Source: Blastocladiella emersonii ATCC 22665
Lineage: Eukaryota; Blastocladiomycota; Blastocladiomycetes; Blastocladiales; Blastocladiaceae
Direction of reading: 5' to 3'
Length of the DNA: 64,000 nt
NCBI GenBank assembly: GCA_025594325.1
Contig: JANHCV010000007.1
Span: 1,302,001 to 1,366,000, forward strand
Positions 42,371-52,785 of the stretch are shown in pieces; within the stretch, counting starts at the first letter, position 1, and every line of letters starts with the position of its first letter. The notes beneath the pieces were generated by a model, which saw only the letters and a program-made list of their open reading frames with translations, did not search any database and was not told the origin of the DNA. Position numbers and translations under genes: made by a program.

Positions 42371-44931
42371 TCACCCCGCGACCGCCGCCGCCGCGAGCGT
42401 CGCCGTGACAAACGGCTGGCGCAGGGTCTCGAGCGGGGGCATCGCCGCGCCGCCGTCGCTAAGTACGGCCGCGATCGCCTCGCTGTCCTCGTCCGCTGCC
42501 GCCGTAGCCGCCCACTGCGCGATCCGCGCGCGGCCCTGTGCCCCGCCGAGCGCGTGGACCAGCTCGCACAGCAGCGCGACGTGGTGCGACTTGGCCGACG
42601 GGAACATGGACTCGACCATGAGCTGCACCGTGAACGCCGCGTCGAGCCCGGGCTGCGGCACCGCGTCGGCCCGCGCGAGCTTGTCGAAGAGCGCCGTCGG
42701 CCCGCCGAGGACTGTCGCGATGAAGCTTGCGGCCGTGTGTACCGCGCGAACGACGAGACGCTCGGCGTGGTCGGCGGCGGCGGACGGCGAGTCGAGGCTG
42801 GTGAGCGTCGGGCACGCGCAGTGGTCAATGTCGAGGCGGCCGTCGGGGTACACCTAGTCGAGTCGTGCGCGGGTTAGCGATTTGCCTTCTCACGCAGAGC
42901 GAGTGAGTGCACCATGACGGACTCGATCCCGATCGCCTCGGGCGGCACCGCAAACGCGGCCAGCGCCTCGGCGAGCGCGAGCACCGCGCGCGTCACGTAC
43001 AGGAACGCGTCGTCGACGGCCTGCTCCGGCACGTGGCCCGCCGCGTACACGCGCGCGATCTCGGCGAGCGACTGCGCGCCGGTCCGCGGCGGCTGCAGGA
43101 CGGCGATCGGCTGGCCGTGCTTCGCATGGTGCACGGGATCGTCGAGCCAGACACCCGCCACGGGGAGGACGCGGAGCAGGCGCGCGAGCGAGGCAGACGG
43201 CGATGCCGCGCGGTGTTGGTGCGACCGGCGCCACACCACGGCGTGCCCGTCGAGCGCCGCCGCGAGCTCGGGCGACGACGCGCGAAGCCCGGTGGCCGTG
43301 TGCCGGCATGCCACCGTCGGCTTGGTGGTCAGCGGCGTGCCAGCGGACGCGACCAGGACCGTGAGGCGCGCGGGGTCGAGCGTCGGCGGGAACCAGTGCG
43401 ACGTGCTCGCCACGTACGACTGGTGCGCGATCACGACGGGGAGGCCGTGCTCGGCCGCGAGGTGCAGCCACGGGGCCAGCGTGTCGCCGTGCGACAGGAA
43501 TGACGGTGAGACCGTGCGCGGGGCCGCGGCGGCGAGCTGGTTGAGCGACCCGACGCCCGAGTCGATGCGGTGCACGGCGGCGGCCGACGTCGACCGCTTG
43601 ATCTCGTCCTCCCACGCGTCGGAGACGGCAAAGACCGAGCTCGGCGACGCGAGGCCGCTCATGTCCTGGCGGTACCGCTGTTGCTGCGGGAACGACTGTT
43701 GAACTGGCTGCTGCTGCTGCTGCACGGGCGCCGGCGGCAGTGCGCGCCCGGGCTGCGCGGGCTGGCCTTGAGACAGGACGGCGGCCGCCGAGAGCGGGTG
43801 GAGGAAGCGGGTGTGCTGGGCGAGGAACTTGATGGTATCTTCGGCGCCGCACATGACCGAGTCGACGCCGCCCTTGAACGTGAGCTCGGGCCCGAGCTCG
43901 ACGGGGGCGGCCGAGGGCGTGGCGAACTCGATGCCCGCGGCGTCGAGGACGACGTAGTCGGGGACCGGGTTGATGATGAACTCGTAGAACACGGCGCCGC
44001 GGTACAGCTCGTGGGTCGACCCGTTGTACTGGAGGCGCGGGAGGTACATGATGCTGGACCGCACCAGATCGCGATGGGTGGGCGGGAACCGGCGCGCGTC
44101 GTTCTTGCCGGGGCGCTCGTCGATGGCACAGTACACGTTGGACAGGTCCTGCTGCAGCTTGGTCCCGGCGACCCGCCGTTTCTGCGACCCGAGCATGCGC
44201 AGGCCGTTGTACCCGCTGTCGACGATGCGCGACCAGTCGCGCTGGTCGTTGGCGCACGGCGCCGACGCCTCGATGTCGCCGTACCGCGTGCGCAGGCTGT
44301 GCAGGATGCGCGCGTGGATGAACCGCGCCGCCGCCGCGTTGACGACCAGCCCAAAGAAGTTGATGTGCTGGTTGTCGCGGTCACCGCGCTTCATGGCCGC
44401 CACCGACTGCGCGCGCAGGGCGTCGCGCGGCGCGTTGGGCGGCAGCGCGCTCCACACGGCGTTGCGGACAAGCCGACGCAGCTCGGCCGGGTGCGGGCGC
44501 AGGTGCTCGTCGTTGAAATCGATATCGATGTGGAAGTGGAACTTGGCGTGCGGGTCGCGCGTGTCGATGCGCTCGCACAGGTCCACAATGTCGTACGCGA
44601 GCCCCGGGTCAATGGACTCGCCCGCGGCGGCGGCGTCGAGCGCTGCCGCGTCGCTGCTGCTGCTCGGGGTCCCCGACCGGCCCGCCGCCAGGATCGCCGC
44701 CTTGCGGTAAAAGTCGGCGAGGTCGCGCAAAAAGTCGGTGTCGTAGGTGCACAGGTCCGCGTACACCTTGCCGCCGTGCAGCCCGTTGAGCGACGTGTGC
44801 GTGATGGGCCGGTCCGGGTCGTCGATGCGGCACACGCGCGCAATGAACCGCGGCGGCCGCTTCGGCGGCGCCCTGGTCGTCGTCGCGGGCAGCGGGTTGG
44901 GTTGCATCAGGTCGGTCATCGTTGATTCCAT
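42371..44931 (-). CDS. Archaeo-eukaryotic primase-like protein of the large-DNA-virus type
   Basis: Exon 1 (44931-42913) and exon 2 (42853-42371) join in phase across a 59-nt intron (GTGCAC...ACTAG), giving 833 residues. The N-terminal half has primase hallmarks in order: KFHFHIDIDF (the hDhD metal site, residues ~130-139), HINFFGLVV (~189) and IVDSGYNGLRMLGSQKRR (~237-254), the D-x-x-V/Y...LRM-x-S-x-K element typical of primases of nucleocytoplasmic large DNA viruses and their relatives. A Gln/Pro-rich linker follows at ~400-430, then a domain with IAVLQPP, RAVLALAEALAAF and VYPDGRLDIDHC, which looks faintly kinase-like. No helicase domain is attached. The gene has host-type introns, so it is a settled nuclear gene, perhaps of viral origin. 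The family call comes from motif order only. Confidence 0.55.
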
Positions 44932-45145
44932 TTGCGGGGGGTATGTATGATGATGAGGGTGAGGGGAGAGGGAGCGGGGACGGGGACGGGCGGGAGCTTG
45001 GGTCCAAGCGGCGGCCGCCCGTCCACGTCGCGCTCAGCTCGTCACATGGCACCGCGTCGTGTTCGCGTTCGCCAGCCGCATCAGCGAGCCCATCAATATC
45101 CGCCCCGCATGCCGCAAAAACACACTTGGCGTGGTCTATCATCTA

Positions 45146-47185
45146 TCAAGTCTCAACAACGCTCTGCGGCTCGCCCGCCACCGTCACCGGCTCCTTGCGC
45201 GGCGTCGCGGGGACCGAGGCAGACGCAGGAGCGGTCGGCGTCGTTGGACTCGCCGCCCGCTGCGTCAGCAGGTCGTTGCTCGAGCGCGACGGACGCAGCT
45301 TGGCCGCCTTCTGCCGCCCGAGCATGGTGCGGCTCGCCGGGACCGCCGTCGCCTTGGCTCGCGCGTCGCCCTCGTCCTCCTCGCCCTCATCCTCCTCGAC
45401 CGTTGCCGCGAGGTCCTGGCTCCCGGCCGCCGATCCGCCCACCGGCCCGCTGCCCGTCACGTTGCTGCTCCTCGCCGAGCTGCTGAGCCGGACCGGCTGC
45501 GGCTTGGCCGTCGAAGCGCGCCACGTCGATGCAGGGCTCGCATTCGCTGCCCCTGTTACCGCCGCGGTCCCACCCTTGCGACTCAGTTCGCGCGTGACGC
45601 CCGTCGCGCCGCCGCCGCCGCCGCGTTTCCCGCCGGGCGAGATGGCGAACGTCGTCCGCGATACCGTCGGCACGATGCGCTGCGACCGGCCGCCGGTCCC
45701 GCGCCACCGCGAGATGGTGGGCACCGTGACCTCGTCGGTCCCGTAGTACCCCGCGGGCACCGGGAACATGCCGGGGTACTCGAACACGGACCCGGCGGCC
45801 GCGGGCGAGTGCGGCGCGGCGCCCGCCGACGCGTGTCGCGCGAGTTCGCGGACGAGCTCGCGCTCGAGCCGCTGCGTCATGGTCCGGGCGCGCTCCAGGT
45901 ACTCGAGCGGGGGTTCGGGGTTGGCGGGTGGCGAGAGACCTACGAGCTCGCGGAGGTTAGTACGGTGTCGACTCGGGCCGAGATGTGGAACGGCGTACGA
46001 AGCGTGCGGGCGTGGTGACGAAGACACCGGCGCAGCTGGTCCGTCTCCTCGAGCGGGTTGTTGGCAACGGTGATGCCCGACATTGGGTGCATCTTGAGCA
46101 GGTTGTCGATGCTGCGGAGCTTGTTGTTGGACAGCCCGAGCCACTGCAGGTTCGTCATCTCCACGATCTCGGGCGGGATCGTGTCAATGGCGTTCTCGGA
46201 CAGCGCGAGCGTCGTGAGCCTACCGCGAGTTCATCGTCAGCATGCGTAGTCGACGCATCCCCCGTAATCGAGCGTACTCGGTTGCGACCAGCGCCGTCGG
46301 GAACCGCGCCAGCCGGTTCCGTACGAGGTGCAGGCTGCGCAGCGAGACCATGAGCGGCCAGTTGATGGCGTTGACCGCCTCGGTCGTCAGCAGGTTGCCC
46401 GACAGGTTGAGCGTCTCGAGCGTGCCGAGATCCGACAACTGCCCGTTCAGCTTGGCGATCCGGTTCATGCCGAGCGACAGCGTGCGCAGGTTCGGCAGCT
46501 GGCACAGCGCGTCCGGGATCGACGTCAGCTGGTTGTTGCTACACTGTAAGGGTTAGGGGGGTGCTCGTGGAGGGCGTGGCGGGAGCGGGCGGGTACCTCA
46601 GGATCAGCGTGGTGATGTTGCTCTCCATCGACCACTCGTCGACGGGGCACTCGGTCAGATTGCGGAACCGGTACGTGAGCGTCTACACACACGGGGACCG
46701 CTCACACTCAGCCTGCGCTCTCTCGTCTCGCATGCCCACGTCGCACGTACCAGTCCCAGCGGAATCTCCGGCTCGCCGTCCTCGCCGCGGTTCAGCGTCG
46801 ACGCGGCGGTATTTGTGGTGGCCGTCGTGTGGTTGGACGCGAGCGTGCCGCGGCGCATCGTCTTGGTGAGCGAGTCGAACATGCCCTCCATGTTGGTCGT
46901 GAAGTTGGACGTCATGCTGTGGAACGTGTTGTTGCTCGACGTCGTCAGGATGCTCACGTCGCTGTGCGACGACTTGCGGTCAATGGCCGCGGGCGGGTTT
47001 GTCGCGGTAGTCGTCGGAGACGCGGCATCGGCCTTGGCGGAAGCAGCGGCCGCGGCGGCGAAGAGCGAGCCGGACGACTTGCCGATGGTGCGGAACTTGG
47101 ACAGCATGCCCGTGCCCGCCGCCTCGCCGCCTGCGGCGGGTTTGGGCGGCGGTGCAGGTGCCTGGTTCACGTTGCTTGCGCTCAT
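45146..47185 (-). CDS. Leucine-rich-repeat protein, possibly flagellar
   Basis: Five exons join in frame: 47185-46751, 46682-46597, 46538-46278, 46219-45999 and 45939-45146, giving 598 residues with introns of 58-68 nt. The first 145 residues are Ala/Thr/Ser-rich. Residues ~150-320 form about six LRRs: NITTLILSNNQLTSIPDAL, LRTLSLGMNRIAKL, LETLNLSGNLL, LRSLHLVRNRLARFP, LTTLALSENAIDTIP and LQWLGLSNNKLRSID. They are capped by an LRRcap-like ITVANNPLEE...RRCLRHHARTL. The remainder is low complexity with an acidic EEDEGEEDEGD patch and a basic Ser/Arg region. The LRR style is that of SDS22-like and ciliary LRR proteins. It shares a 239-bp divergent promoter with the SPATA4-like gene, which suggests a role in the same structure; this is inference. 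Confidence 0.8.
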
Positions 47186-47424
47186 GTTTGCATCTAGTCA
47201 CTGGTTTTCATGTCATTTCATGGGTGCATAAGAGGGGGAGGAAGGATCGCATTCGAGAGGCGCGTCCGTTCGCTCGGCCCGCCGTGTCTCGCGTGTCTCA
47301 CAGCGACGCGTTCCGGATCACCTGATATCGAAACGCGTCTCTCACATCTTTGCCTTGCCTCTCGTTTTTAGCTCCCGCACTCCAGATCTACCATTCGCGC
47401 TGACATGTAATACCCGGACCCTCA
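47186..47424. promoter_or_regulatory. 239-bp bidirectional promoter with two ACGCGT words
   Basis: It separates the divergent starts of the LRR gene (minus) and the SPATA4-like gene (plus). ACGCGT occurs at 47306-47311 and 47333-47338, near the middle, with GTCTCGCGTGTCTC beside them. Shared control of both genes is likely from the geometry; the factor is unknown. Confidence 0.5.
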
Positions 47425-48705
47425 ATGATATCAACCACCGCATTCCCGCTCGCTCCATCGACCGCGCCGGCCGCGACCGCCGAGCCGCAATGGATCAGCA
47501 CGGCCGAGTCGTCGGCGTGGCTCACGGGCCCTGAGCTCGCGTCACCGCCAACCCGCAACGCAACGTCTGGCGGAAGCAACCCGAACCTGCCCAACCCGCG
47601 CCCATTGCCCGTGCGGCCCCCGCTCCCGTCGTCGCCTGTGTTGCCGCAGATCAACGGGACTCCGGCGACGTCGCGGTCGCTCGCCCCGACGTCAACGCCG
47701 CAGGGGATCATCCGGCTCAACACACACACGCTGTCGGGACGCACGCTCGCGGACTTCTTTGGCGCGGGCGACGACGATGGAACTCCGCCGCGGCTCCCGA
47801 CGACCCGGCCAGCGTCGCCGCCCGTGGGCCTCGCGGTGACGGTGCCCGGGACCGCTGCGCCGATCGCGGTCACGCACATCCTGACGCCGAGCAAACCCAC
47901 CAGCCGCCCAACCCCCTCCACGGGCACCTCCGCGCCATCGACCCTCGTGCAACCGCCGCGCGAGTGCCTGCAATGGCTGCGCTCGCTCAACCTGACGACG
48001 CCCGTGACGCCCGCGACGCTGGCGAACGGGTACCTGGTCGCGGAGATCTTCAGCCGGTACTTTCCCGCGGCGTCGGCGACGCGCGGGCTGCACTACCGGC
48101 GGCGGGCCGATGAGTCCGAGGACGTGGACGGGTTCTCGCTGTACCGGTTCCAGAACGGGTGCGGGACCGCGTGCAAGGCGCGCAACTGGGCGCAGCTGCG
48201 GCGGTTCCTCGAGCGGCGGCTCGCGCTCGACCTCGCGCCGTCGGTCGTCGCGCTCGTGAGTAGCGGGCACCGGCCGCTCGCGTGGGCGGTCGTCGCGGAG
48301 TGCTGGGAGGCCTTGACGGGCAAGGGGTACGGCGGTTCGCGGACCCAGCAAGATCGTGATGATTGACCTCGCCGAACGTGTAGCCCGCGCCGCCCCGTCG
48401 CGCCGCTCTCAACTTTTCCGGTCGCGGACCCGCACCACCTGCCGACGAACCTGTCCGACTCGAAGTCCGCGACGACGGCCGTGTTCGCGCACACGCTCCT
48501 CCCGTCGCCGACCCCGCAGTCGCGGTCGCGGTCCGGCAGGGGCAGCAAGACGTACGCGCTGCCGACGGCCGCCAGCACGCTGCACACGATCCCGCAGGCG
48601 CTGCTCGACCAGGCGCGTGACGCGGGCGCGCTGCACGGCGACGTCGCGCGGCTCGCCGACGCGTACACGCGGTCGGTCGCGCGGATCGTGCATGGGCGCA
48701 AGTGA
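47425..48705 (+). CDS. SPATA4-type protein with a CH-like domain, probable flagellar protein
   Basis: Exons 47425-48326 and 48384-48705 join across a 57-nt intron (GTACGG...GTGTAG) to 407 residues. The first 170 residues are Pro/Ser/Thr-rich and disordered. Residues ~181-300 match the CH-like (CH_2) domain of SPATA4 and SPEF1 proteins: CLQWLRSLNLTTPVTPATLA, NGYLVAEIFSRYFPA, RFQNGCGTACKARNWAQLRRF and HRPLAWAVVAECWEALTG. Such proteins bind microtubules in sperm tails and motile cilia. The C-terminus (LPTAASTLHTIPQALLDQAR) is predicted helical. It converges with the SPAG16 gene, whose stop is 26 bp away. Together with the axonemal neighbour this supports a flagellated life stage. Confidence 0.75.
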
Positions 48706-48731
48706 GGAGGTAATATATATCGACCAGAAAA

Positions 48732-51191
48732 TCAGTTCCACGCCTTCCACGTCCCATCGCTCGCGGCGGTCGCGAGGTACTCGCCCTGGACGTGGTCGAA
48801 CGCGCACGCCTGGACCGCATCGCGGTGGCCCGGCAGATCACGGCGGGCGGACACTGAGTTGTCGCGCAAGTTCCACAACTTGACGGACCCGTCGTTACTC
48901 GCCGCCGCGACAACGTGGCCCGCGAGGTCGAGCGCGACCGAGTTGACGGGGTGCGGTCCGAGATCCAGCGACGCGAGCGGGGCGCCCGACGGTCCGCCTG
49001 CGGCGCGCGGATCCCACAGCTTGACGATCCCGTCGGCGTCGCACGTCGCGAACGTGTCGCCCGCGGGCGCAAAGGCGATGGCGTTGACCGCGTTGGTGTG
49101 CCCGAAACACGTCTGCACAGCGTGCCCCGCGCGCGCGTCCCACCCGCTCACGGACTTGTCGCCCGACGCCGTGTACAGCGTGTTGGTGTACGGCTGCCAC
49201 GCGACCGCGTTCACCGAGTCGGCGTGCCGGCGGAAGGTCTGGCGGCACTTCCCACTACACACGACGTGGGGTTAGCGGTCGACGGCTGCGATGAGGGGGT
49301 CAGAATGAGACGTACGTCGTGAGATCCCACACCTTGGCCGTGTGGTCCATGGACCCGGACGCGAGGAACGCGCCCGTGTCGTGGAACCGGCACGCCCAGA
49401 CCGCCTGCGTATGGTCGCGCAGCGTCAGCGACGCCTGCGCGCGGCCAAAGTCCCACACTTTCACGGTCATGTCGCCCGACGCCGTGGCCATATGTGCGCC
49501 CCTACGGTGGTCTGGTGTCAGAGAGGACAAGGTGGAGGGTTAAGAGTGACGGTACGTACTTGGGATGGAAGTCGACGTCCGCGATCCAGTCCGTGTGCCC
49601 GTCGCCCGTCATGAGCAGCTCACCCGTCGGCAGGTTCCACAGCTTCCACGCGTGGTCGTCCGAGACGGTCGCGAGCACGAGTTTGCGCGGGTGGAACGCG
49701 ATTCTACACGAAAGCCGTCAGTCCACCGACCTCCTCCGTCGAGCACCGAGGAAACATACGCGCTGATCGCCATGTCGTGGGCCTTGACCGTGAGCACCTC
49801 GCGGAGCCCCGCGACACGCACGGGCTGCATCGAGCGCGCGGTGCCGCTCTCGACGAGCGGGTTGGGCCGGTCCTCGGCCGGGAACTCGGCGCCACCTGCC
49901 CCGACCATGCCGTTGGCGGACGCGGTGCTCGAGGCCGCGGGGAGACGCGTCTTGGACGCCGGGACGCGTTTCTTGGCGGGTGCCGTCGCGGTGGGCGGGG
50001 ACGGCGCGTCGGTGCGGCGTGCGCCGGGCGACGGGGCCCTGGTCCGCGGAGGCGGAGCGGACGGCTCGGACGAGGCGCGCGCCAGGGACCGCGGTGGCGG
50101 GGATGCCGTCTCAGGAGCGGTGGTGCCGACGGCGGGCCCCGCGGCGCGCGCGCCGCGCAGCTCGGTCGCCATCTGGTGCACGCGGGCGGCGAGCTTATCG
50201 CGCTCGAGCTTTAGGACGGCGCGGTCCTTGAGCGCGGCGTCGAGCTTGGCGGACGCAGCCTGGAGCCCCGCGTTCGCCTCGTCCGCGCACTTGGCGTGCC
50301 GCCGCGCGTCGGCGACGAGCCGGTTCTTCTCCTGCGAGGTGCGCGTGTAGTGGAGCTTGAAGAAGTCGCGCTCTTTTTTCGCGCGGTCGAGGTGGTCGCG
50401 CAGGCGGTCGGCGAGCGTGCGCATCGCGGCTAGGTCGCGCCGCAGCACGCGGATCGTGTCCTCGAGCTTGGCCGTGTGCGCGTACGCGTCGGGGATGGGG
50501 AGTGCGTCCTCGGGCGCCAGCCGGCCCGCGTGCAGCTGCTCATACCACTCGGTCTCGAACGACTCGAGCGTCAGGTGCATCCCCTTGGACGCGAGGTAGT
50601 TGCGCACGAAGTCGTCGACGACCTCGGGGCGGTGGGTCAGTGTCGGCTGGAGTTGTGGTGCGGCGGACGCGGCGTCGGGTGAGGATGAGGGGTCGGAGGG
50701 TCGTTCGGCAAACTCTACGAGTCGAGCGCAGGTGAGCGGAGTCGACGGGTCCGGAGTGTGAGCGAGGGCGTACTAGCAACGAGACTGCGCTGCTGGATCC
50801 GGCGCACGGCCTCGTCGAGGTCCTCGTTATCGACGCCCACGTCAGCATCCCCGTCCGGGTCGTCGGTGCCGAGCGCGAGCCACGGGTCGTTGAGGGCGAG
50901 GTTACCGAGACTCAGCTTGGCGAGATCGAAATCGTCGTCGTCGTCATCCTCATCGAGGCGCCGTTCCGTCACGTCAGCCGCGTCCAGCGTCGGCGCGTGC
51001 GGGTGGTGGAGTCCAGCAGCGAGCGCCGTGGCCGCGGACACGGAGGCACGGCGGGTAGTGCCGGGTGGCGCAGCCGTGGCGGGGTCAGCGGATGCAGGGG
51101 TGCCGACCGAGACGTGCGATCCGGCGGCGGCGGACGCGGTTGGAATCGGGAGGCCCGAGGCCGAGGCCACGGCCGGCAGCGTCGAGGCCAT
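48732..51191 (-). CDS. SPAG16: SPAG16/PF20 axonemal central-pair WD40 protein
   Basis: Five exons join in frame: 51191-50774, 50714-49760, 49703-49560, 49501-49316 and 49254-48732, giving 741 residues with introns of 56-61 nt. Residues 1-165 are Ala/Pro-rich with an acidic run (DEDDDDDDFD). Near residue 170 comes DDFVRNYLASKGM...SFETEWYEQL, the LisH-like start typical of SPAG16. Then come IPDAYAHTAKLEDTIRVLRR and a coiled coil (KKERDFFKLHYTRTSQEKNR), a near-diagnostic SPAG16 stretch. After a basic Pro/Ser linker, about seven WD repeats fill residues ~455-741 (SDDHAWKLWN, SGDMTVKVWD, SMDHTAKVWD, SGDKSVSGWD, DADGIVKLWD, SNDGSVKLWN, SDGTWKAW). PF20 bridges the two central-pair microtubules and is needed for flagellar beating. 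Human SPAG16 is 631 residues; the extra length is the N-terminal disordered part. Confidence 0.88.
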
Positions 51192-52785
51192 GGTCCGATT
51201 GATCGGCGGCTGAGCGCGGTGACTGGTCGAGTTGGACGGGCTAGAATTGGTTCATGGGGCGGCGGTGCGCCGATTGGAGTGCGGCGAGTGTCGACGCGCG
51301 CCGAGTTGCATTAGCCAATGGCGTGCTTGCCGACTCGCGGAAGCGACCAACAGGGCGGCCAAGCCGAGACGCGGTCGGTCGGCGCGAGACGCGAGACGCG
51401 TTGCGCCGCGCCCCTGTGGCGGGCAGGTGACAGGGCGGCGGTCAGGTGACGAGCGCGAAATGAGGGCGGTTGATGTGCGCAGCGGGGCGGCAAGCAAGCG
51501 CGTTGCGCCGCACACGTTTCGAGCGATGCGCCAACTCTGACGCGCGCCTATTTTCGGCCGTGTGTTCGCGGGCCTCGGCCAGGGTCGGCGGCGACCACTT
51601 GCCCGAGTGATCGCCCGCGCATGAATGTACAAGTATTAAACGCCGCGGGCTTGTGCTTGGCCGCGAGGGATGCTGGTTGGTGAGCAGCGCGCGGTCGGCG
51701 CAAAACCGGTTTTCGGGCGGTTTTCGGCGGCGCGTGGTGTCCGCGTGGGGTCGGCGATCCGGATCTGGACGCGTGCCGCGCGTTTTCGGCGGGTCAGACC
51801 CCTCCCCCGCCTGCCCCGCCTGGCCCCGCTGGCCGCGCCTGCCCCGCCGGCCGTCCCCGCTCTCCCCCTCCCCCTCCCCTCTCTCCTCGGCTCGCTCGCA
51901 GCCCGCCAGCATCGGCCCTCCGACCACTGTTCTCCGACCGACCGGCGCGACCACCCGCCCCAGCGCCCGCCCCGCACCACGCCCTGCACTGGACCCGGAC
52001 ATCGGGTCCACCATCACCTCTCCACCACGACCACGTCAGAGACGACGCACCGCCGACCTGCCGCCAGCCCGCACCCGCTGCGACGGCGACCCGGCTACAC
52101 CCCTAGACTCTCGGCGCCCTGATCGTGCTGCTCCGAGACCCGCTGCTGCTCGTCGACCCGACTCGGCGCATCACGCTCATCAAGCCGCCGACCGGTTCGT
52201 GCTCGCTGTTCGCTATCCTACTCGACTGCCGCTGACAACCACACGATGCCGTAGCTCCACCCCGAGTGCGCCCGTGTACAGTAGCAGCAACCGCGCGCAG
52301 TGGACGTGCTGCTCGTCGACCTCTGCTCCCTGACGACGCTCAACGTACGTGCCCTCGACTCGATGTGCGGGGGTGGCGGCGATCACGACGAGAGTGCAGG
52401 GCCAGACGCAGGGCGGCGACAGCGGCATGCGGCTGCAGCGGGCTGCAGGGTTTGCTGCAAGGCGTGCATGACTTGCGACCACGCGCCGCGCCAAACGCTT
52501 CCGCTTCCGCCCCCGCTGCCCTCCTCTCGATCGCTGCCTCGTCCCTTTATTTTTGGTCGCTCGTCTGCTAACCTTCAGCGATTGTGACGCTCGATAGCAG
52601 CTCACCTTACTGTGTCGCTCCCCGACCAGCTCCTCGCGCTCGCGCACGCGCCAACCCGTTGCCTCGCTACGACGACTGCGCTCTGAGTGACTCTGCACTT
52701 TGGCCGGCCTGTACGTTCTCCACCTCGCTCGCCGATCGCCTCGAGCACCCCTCTGACTGACCATCGCGACTCTGTAGCCACCACC
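51192..52785. other. Divergent region between SPAG16 and the CSL gene, including the CSL leader and its 5'UTR intron
   Basis: About 1.6 kb with two outward-facing promoters. An ACGCGT word (51396-51401) lies 205 bp upstream of the SPAG16 start, in GAGACGCGTTGCGCC. A GTACGT donor at 52711 and a CTGTAG acceptor ending at 52777 define a likely 67-nt intron in the CSL leader, finishing 8 bp before the ATG. The 51780-51900 stretch is CCCCGCC- and CCTCCCC-rich. No frame here looks like a separate protein. Confidence 0.45.

Noticed and set aside
42854-42912. Primase-like gene ending at the TAA at 42874 with a separate small gene at 42371-42853
   Set aside because: The small frame lacks an ATG, and a 59-nt intron with matching phase joins it to the primase frame without a stop.
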